24,827 nt of DNA, taken from IMG/VR virus record IMGVR_UViG_3300030101_000951, positions 1 through 24,827 of that record. One strand, written 5' to 3'. Positions 21,853 to 24,827 of this stretch are shown piece by piece; position 1 is the stretch's first letter; every line of letters starts with the position of its first letter. Below the pieces are notes generated by a model, which was not told where the DNA came from, searched no databases, and worked only from the letters and a program-made list of their open reading frames with translations. The position numbers and the translations under genes are program-made. This DNA is from a virus.

Positions 21853-22869
21853 ATGCTTGACCTACCAACGAACACAATAGCCGCCGATATGGCGATTCGT
21901 ACCGGCGACGAAATCTACGCCATTCACAAAAACCCTGCCGACGTGGGCTTGTTCTCACGTTATGCAAAGGTGGAGCGGGTGCCGATAACTGCCAGCACCC
22001 CGACCCGCGCTTATGACGACCGAATGGAATTTGACATAATGACCGACCGACCTGTGGAGGGTTACTCGGCACTGTATAACCGGGCCACCGATAGCCTGTT
22101 GGATGTCCGGCCAATATCGCGGCACTATGCCCTAATCCCGCATGAAGAACTTTTTATGCGGCAGGCGGCGCTCTTGCATGAGTCCGAATTGCCGACCGAA
22201 AACGTCACGGTGACCGACCGAATCTATGGCTATGGTAAGCGGGTGCATCGCACGGTTGTTTTTCACGACCTTGCGACGGTAGACCGGACCCGTAGCGGCG
22301 AAGCCGACCGCGTCGAATGCCGCATGGACATTTTCAACAGCGTCGACCTGTCGTGGGCCTTTCAGGTGTTCTCGGGTGCCTACCGTGACTTGTGCCGCAA
22401 CTCTCTTGTTTTTGGCGGTGCCAAGTCGTACCACCAGCGCAAAATTCACAAGGGCCATATATCCGTCGACGCCATGATTTCGAAAGCCGGGTATGGCCTC
22501 GACATGTGGGTAAACAATCGCGATCAGATGAACGTCTGGAAAGAGTCGCATTGTTCGACCTTTGACTTCCAGCGGATGCTTCAGCAGACGATATGCCGCA
22601 AGAAGACGAAAGCCGCACAGCACGACGAAAAGCTGGCGATTAACGAAAGCAAGCTGAATTGGTTACTTGAGCGTTTCAGTGAAGAGACGCCCGAACTGGG
22701 CCTCACGCTCTGGGCCGCTTACAATGCCTTGACGCACTACGCCACGCACTTGCCGGGGACACAAAGCCGGAACTCCAACAAGGAACTAGTCGCTACCCGC
22801 CGCAATGACGAGGTGCGGGATGTGATCGGCTCTAGCTTCTGGAAAGGTCTGGAAAGGAACTATGCCTAA
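21853..22869 (+). CDS. DUF932 (phage/plasmid-like) protein, 338 aa
   Basis: ATG 21853 follows the GAAAGGAACCG box. The protein shows features of the DUF932 family found in phages, plasmids and genomic islands. These include RPISRHYALIPHEEL near residue 90, the central GAYRDLCRNSLVFGG (175-189) followed by a Lys/His-rich segment (KIHKGHIS), and LTLWAAYNALTHYATH (284-299). The family has no established biochemical activity; a link to mobile-element biology is known only from its distribution. The length fits. A mini-gene overlaps its stop codon. Base use is richer in G+C than in the replication genes, suggesting separate acquisition. Confidence 0.85.
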   Translation: MLDLPTNTIAADMAIRTGDEIYAIHKNPADVGLFSRYAKVERVPITASTPTRAYDDRMEFDIMTDRPVEGYSALYNRATDSLLDVRPISRHYALIPHEELFMRQAALLHESELPTENVTVTDRIYGYGKRVHRTVVFHDLATVDRTRSGEADRVECRMDIFNSVDLSWAFQVFSGAYRDLCRNSLVFGGAKSYHQRKIHKGHISVDAMISKAGYGLDMWVNNRDQMNVWKESHCSTFDFQRMLQQTICRKKTKAAQHDEKLAINESKLNWLLERFSEETPELGLTLWAAYNALTHYATHLPGTQSRNSNKELVATRRNDEVRDVIGSSFWKGLERNYA

Positions 22870-22949
22870 TGGAAGCCTTGCTAATAGCCTACAGGTTAGC
22901 GGTAGTCTGCTTGCTGATTTTACTAATTGCCGCTTTTATGGCGGTATAA
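22869..22949 (+). CDS. 26-aa hydrophobic mini-protein
   Basis: ATG 22869 overlaps the DUF932 stop (TAATG) and a GGAAAGGAAC box lies about ten bases upstream. The peptide (MEALLIAYRLAVVCLLILLI and six more residues) is almost wholly a membrane span with one arginine near its start. The frame ends at TAA 22947-22949. The overlap and ribosome-binding box support expression. It could be a toxin-like or membrane-modulating peptide, or a coupling device. Confidence 0.4.
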   Translation: MEALLIAYRLAVVCLLILLIAAFMAV

Positions 22950-22950
22950 T
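22945..22950 (+). promoter_or_regulatory. perfect -10 box (TATAAT) before the winged-helix gene
   Basis: TATAAT occurs 25 bases ahead of ATG 22975, in otherwise G+C-richer sequence. The -35 position has only a poor match (around CTAATT). It may be a weak or regulated promoter, or chance. Confidence 0.3.
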
Positions 22951-22974
22951 CTCGAAACAGAAAGGAACCGAGAT

Positions 22975-23418
22975 ATGACTTTCAACAATATTCCTAAAAA
23001 CCTAGTGGATGAGCTTTGCGCTTGTTATGACCGCATCGAGCTTGCAATTCGTGCCGACGAAGCCGGGAAGGAGCGCAAGCGCCTCTTGGCTAAATTCCGC
23101 GAGGAATTCCCGAAGAAGCCAGTGGCGAAGCCGGCACCGACCGGCTTGCACGGGGAAGCCTTGTTTGACAGTCCGCAGCGCGAATCCGGCCTGCAGCCGT
23201 CCGACCTCAACGCTACTCACGCGGCGCTCATTTCGTGGCTGTCGCGTGGCACGTTCATGGCCGTACCGACTCTTGCCGGCCATCTCGGCGTCAAGAAGCG
23301 GTCGGTTTATCACTATCTGTCCGGCCTCAAAAAGGCGGGTTATCAGCTAGAGATTAGAAACACCGGCAACCGAAAGGGTGGCTATACCCATATTTACCGG
23401 CTTGCCAACACCGGCTGA
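22975..23418 (+). CDS. winged-helix DNA-binding protein, 147 aa
   Basis: ATG 22975 has the GAAAGGAACCG box ending four bases before it, so the longer frame from 22927 is discarded. Residues 1-50 form a charged helix with a KERKRLL segment. A proline-rich linker follows, and the C-terminal part (about 82-145) is a winged helix: ALISWLSRGTFMAVPTLAGHL, then GVKKRSVYHYLSGLKKAGY as turn and recognition helix, then a basic wing (RNTGNRKGGYTHIYRL). It is likely a transcription regulator of this accessory block or of host genes. A terminator follows its stop. Confidence 0.75.
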   Translation: MTFNNIPKNLVDELCACYDRIELAIRADEAGKERKRLLAKFREEFPKKPVAKPAPTGLHGEALFDSPQRESGLQPSDLNATHAALISWLSRGTFMAVPTLAGHLGVKKRSVYHYLSGLKKAGYQLEIRNTGNRKGGYTHIYRLANTG

Positions 23419-23435
23419 AAAACGTACAACGATGG

Positions 23436-23461
23436 GGCAGGCGCTTTTGCCTGCCTCTTTT
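23436..23461 (+). terminator. rho-independent terminator
   Basis: GGCAGGC (23436-23442) pairs with GCCTGCC (23449-23455) around a GCTTTT loop, followed by TCTTTT. It lies 18 bases after the winged-helix gene. The stem sequence is the same as in the intergenic hairpin at 21712-21743. Confidence 0.75.
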
Positions 23462-23478
23462 CGAAAAGGAATCGATCG

Positions 23479-23703
23479 ATGCATAGCACTATTAAAAACG
23501 AACTCACCTCATCCGAAGCTGCTGATGTTTTCGCGATCACCGAACACGAAATCCGCGTGATCCGGTACCACCTCGATGCAATCAATAACCAGATCAGGGG
23601 GCTTGAGGCGTTCATGGATTCATGTGGCTTTTCTACTTATATCGGGAGCCAGTCGCCGCGTTCGATTAAGGTGGCCGAATATAAGGTGACCACGCAGGAT
23701 TAA
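23479..23703 (+). CDS. small hypothetical helical protein, 74 aa
   Basis: ATG 23479 follows AAAAGGAATCG, a variant of the ribosome-binding box of this block. The product begins with MHSTIKNELTSSEAADVF, which looks like a helix-turn segment, followed by a longer helix (EHEIRVIRYHLDAINNQIRGLEAFM) and a short strand-like end. It could be a small DNA-binding or adaptor protein, but no family is recognised. It stands alone between two terminators, so it has either its own promoter or read-through transcription. Confidence 0.65.
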   Translation: MHSTIKNELTSSEAADVFAITEHEIRVIRYHLDAINNQIRGLEAFMDSCGFSTYIGSQSPRSIKVAEYKVTTQD

Positions 23704-23713
23704 CCGTTACCCT

Positions 23714-23735
23714 CCCGGCGGGGCTAATAGCCGGG
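23714..23735 (+). terminator. hairpin before the main terminator
   Basis: CCCGGC (23714-23719) pairs with GCCGGG (23730-23735), followed by TTT. It lies 11 bases after the stop of the preceding gene and would be the first of two consecutive terminator hairpins. Confidence 0.5.
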
Positions 23736-23752
23736 TTTCCTCCCTCAACTTG

Positions 23753-23780
23753 CCCCCGGCCTAGTGCTGGGGGTTTTTTT
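23753..23780 (+). terminator. strong rho-independent terminator closing the accessory block
   Basis: CCCCCGGC (23753-23760) pairs with GCTGGGGG (23766-23773), one G-U pair, around the loop CTAGT, followed by seven T. It separates the accessory genes from the non-coding region before the terminase operon. Confidence 0.85.
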
Positions 23781-24264
23781 GTGGGCATCATCCGCAATAT
23801 GGGCTTGGCGGTTGTATCGGCGGGATAAATCGGCGGGTTGCTTGTTCGGGTATTGCTGCGCTTTCTCAGCGCGACGGGCCACTCGGGGATTAACCGGCAT
23901 GACAAATCAGGTTACACGCGTGTATATATGCCCGGCCGATTGATCGCGGCGGGATTATCTGGCGGTGTTTTGTTGTGGGAGCCAGTGCGGGGCGAAACCT
24001 TGGGGATCGCCGATAGTTAAATAGAAATTTGACCCATGCACCCCCGCGCAAGGGCCATCCGGGGGTGGGGGCATTTGCTATGCAATACCCCGATCAATTT
24101 TATTTTTTGAAAGTAACCGGGGTCGGTACAAAACGTACCCCTTTGGGAGGGGAAGCGGGGGAGCAAAACGTACCCCTAACGTGGGGGCGGGGTATCTGTA
24201 TAGTTTACCCCGGCGGGCCTATGCCCATAGTACAGTCGGATTTTTATTTTGTCAAGAAAAAAAG
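23781..24264. other. long non-coding region with repeats and hairpins
   Basis: No convincing gene is present. Two weak frames (23838-24020 and 24029-24268) lack ribosome-binding sites and sensible composition. The left part (to about 24035) shows no clear structure. From 24039 there is an 8-base perfect inverted repeat (CACCCCCG at 24039-24046, CGGGGGTG at 24060-24067). Spaced C4/G4 elements follow, and the region ends in an A/T-rich stretch just before the late promoter. Its place before the terminase genes suits a packaging, genome-end or replication-control site. Confidence 0.6.
24129..24211 (+). repeat. iteron-like repeats: TACCCC at 35-base intervals
   Basis: CAAAACGTACCCCT occurs at 24129-24142 and again, identically, at 24164-24177. 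A third, degenerate copy keeps TACCCC at 24206-24211. The TACCCC cores at 24136, 24171 and 24206 are exactly 35 bases apart. A further TACCCC lies at 24086 and an inverted GGGGTA at 24189. The first two spaced cores are closely followed by runs of four or more G on the same strand, so small hairpins are possible. Confidence 0.75.
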
Positions 24265-24293
24265 TTGACACCCCGATAATCAACCGCTATACT
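24265..24293 (+). promoter_or_regulatory. strong sigma-70 promoter for the terminase/structural operon
   Basis: TTGACA (24265-24270), 17 bases, then TATACT (24288-24293) make a near-consensus host promoter, with A/T-rich sequence upstream that could act as an UP element. Transcription would start near 24300, leaving a leader of about 105 bases. Late genes thus appear to be read by host RNA polymerase. Confidence 0.85.
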
Positions 24294-24404
24294 TAGGGCG
24301 TGGATCACACATTTACCCGTCACACCTTCCCTTAAACACCGTTGTTTACTAAATAAAGGTACGACGCACGTGTGGTTCACCCCGTTTCAAAGGAAAAACT
24401 CCGT

Positions 24405-24599
24405 ATGTTCGAAGCCGTACTACTCGTTTGTGCCCTCCACGCACCTGAAGATTGCTTCAGGTTCGATGATACACGCGGTCCTCACGAAACATTAGAGGCG
24501 TGTAAGACCAGATCGTACGAAATGGCGGAGGGTGTATCTCAAATATTCCCCGTTCCGGCAACTTATAGCTTCAAATGTATAGAAGCCGACTTCACATGA
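24405..24599 (+). CDS. small Cys-containing protein with hydrophobic N-terminus, DUF1482-like pattern
   Basis: ATG 24405 has AAAGGA about ten bases upstream; the frame open from 24372 is too long at its 5' end. The 64-residue product begins MFEAVLLVCALHAPEDCFRF and continues with a T-L-E-A-C segment and a final cysteine near FKCIEADFT. The layout matches the protein encoded at 18018-18218 (hydrophobic start, F-x-F, T...C, C near the end). It might be exported or lie at the membrane. It is the first gene of the late operon and overlaps the terminase gene as ATGA. Confidence 0.65.
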   Translation: MFEAVLLVCALHAPEDCFRFDDTRGPHETLEACKTRSYEMAEGVSQIFPVPATYSFKCIEADFT

Positions 24600-24827
24600 A
24601 CCTTTTACCCCAGCAAAAGGCAAAAGAACGCGCCTTAACGCCTCAACAGACCGCATTTTTAGATATTTTGTTCGAAAATGGCGGTAACGTGACCCAAGCA
24701 GCCGTAGATGCGGGGTATTCACGCGGTTCTTCACAGTGGCTCAAGAAGACTCTGGCTGATGAAATCGTAGAACGTACGAAAGACATCCTTTCCGTCAACG
24801 CAATCAAGGCAGCTAACCGCCTTGTCA
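24596..24827 (+). CDS. terminase small subunit, 5' part
   Basis: The frame starts at ATG 24596, overlapping the previous stop, and is still open at the window end (77 codons visible). After a short basic start, LTPQQTAFLDILFENGGNVTQ continues into AAVDAGYSRGSS, a helix-turn-helix typical of small terminase subunits, then KKTLADEIVERTK. This subunit recognises the phage DNA and regulates the large subunit during packaging. The late promoter and repeat region directly upstream agree with a packaging locus. The rest of the gene and the large subunit lie outside the window. Confidence 0.85.
   Translation, partial: MNLLPQQKAKERALTPQQTAFLDILFENGGNVTQAAVDAGYSRGSSQWLKKTLADEIVERTKDILSVNAIKAANRLV

Noticed and set aside
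22132-22623. 163-codon minus-strand frame
   Set aside because: It is antisense to the DUF932 gene and has no supporting signal or context.
23838-24020. 60-codon frame starting at TTG
   Set aside because: No ribosome-binding site, start codon weak and composition unlike the neighbours; it falls in the non-coding region.
24029-24268. 79-codon frame across the repeat region
   Set aside because: It runs through C-run/G-run repeats and the promoter -35 area; the product is low-complexity Gly/Pro-rich sequence without a start signal.
1-24827. Temperate lifestyle, tRNA genes or phage RNA polymerase
   Set aside because: Reading through the window I found no integrase, C1-type repressor, tRNA-like cloverleaf or single-subunit RNA polymerase. 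The LexA-like protein alone does not indicate lysogeny. Genes outside the window cannot be excluded.

Overview
The window is part of a lytic, podovirus-like bacteriophage genome, most plausibly one infecting a marine alphaproteobacterium. It contains internal virion proteins, a T7-type replication set without a phage RNA polymerase, a monomeric vitamin B12-dependent ribonucleotide reductase and the start of a small terminase gene. A B12-dependent reductase with a DnaB-type helicase, TOPRIM primase, family A polymerase and T7 endonuclease I resembles Roseobacter phage SIO1 and the cobaviruses (Zobellviridae). That placement is inferred from gene content recalled from the literature, not from a search. 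An alphaproteobacterial-type LexA DNA-binding domain also points to such a host. No integrase, tRNA or CRISPR array was seen.

Layout. (1) 1-7540, plus strand: the tail end of a late structural operon, with a truncated gene, two large putative internal virion (ejection) proteins and a small Met-rich basic protein. (2) 17630 down to 7527, minus strand: a tightly overlapping replication and nucleotide operon, in order primase, DnaB-like helicase, 3'-5' exonuclease, DNA polymerase (exonuclease and polymerase on separate genes), probable single-strand-binding protein, Cas4-like Fe-S exonuclease, unknown gene, endonuclease I, unknown gene, DUF3310 protein, class II reductase, two tiny genes, a PD-(D/E)XK nuclease and a last small gene meeting the late operon tail to tail. 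Starts are mostly joined to the preceding stop (ATGA, TGATG), implying coupled translation. (3) 17650-20706, plus strand: an early region of very small genes behind a host-type sigma-70 promoter, including a ribbon-helix-helix protein, a stand-alone LexA DNA-binding domain, small membrane proteins and small zinc-binding proteins. (4) 20707-23780, plus strand: an accessory block richer in G+C, with its own recurrent ribosome-binding box and several hairpins or terminators; it holds a possible HhH-GPD-like protein, a DUF932 protein, a winged-helix protein and small genes. (5) 23781-24404: about 620 bases with no convincing gene, containing C-run/G-run repeats at 35-base spacing and a strong sigma-70 promoter. 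(6) 24405-24827: a small gene and the 5' part of the small terminase subunit gene, which begin the next structural operon.

How it works together (inference): host RNA polymerase transcribes the early small genes rightward and the replication operon leftward from a divergent control region near 17.65-17.72 kb. Nucleases and the reductase supply nucleotides from degraded host DNA and ribonucleotides. The primase, helicase, split polymerase and SSB copy the genome, and endonuclease I resolves branched DNA before packaging. The repeat region next to the terminase gene is a candidate packaging or replication site.
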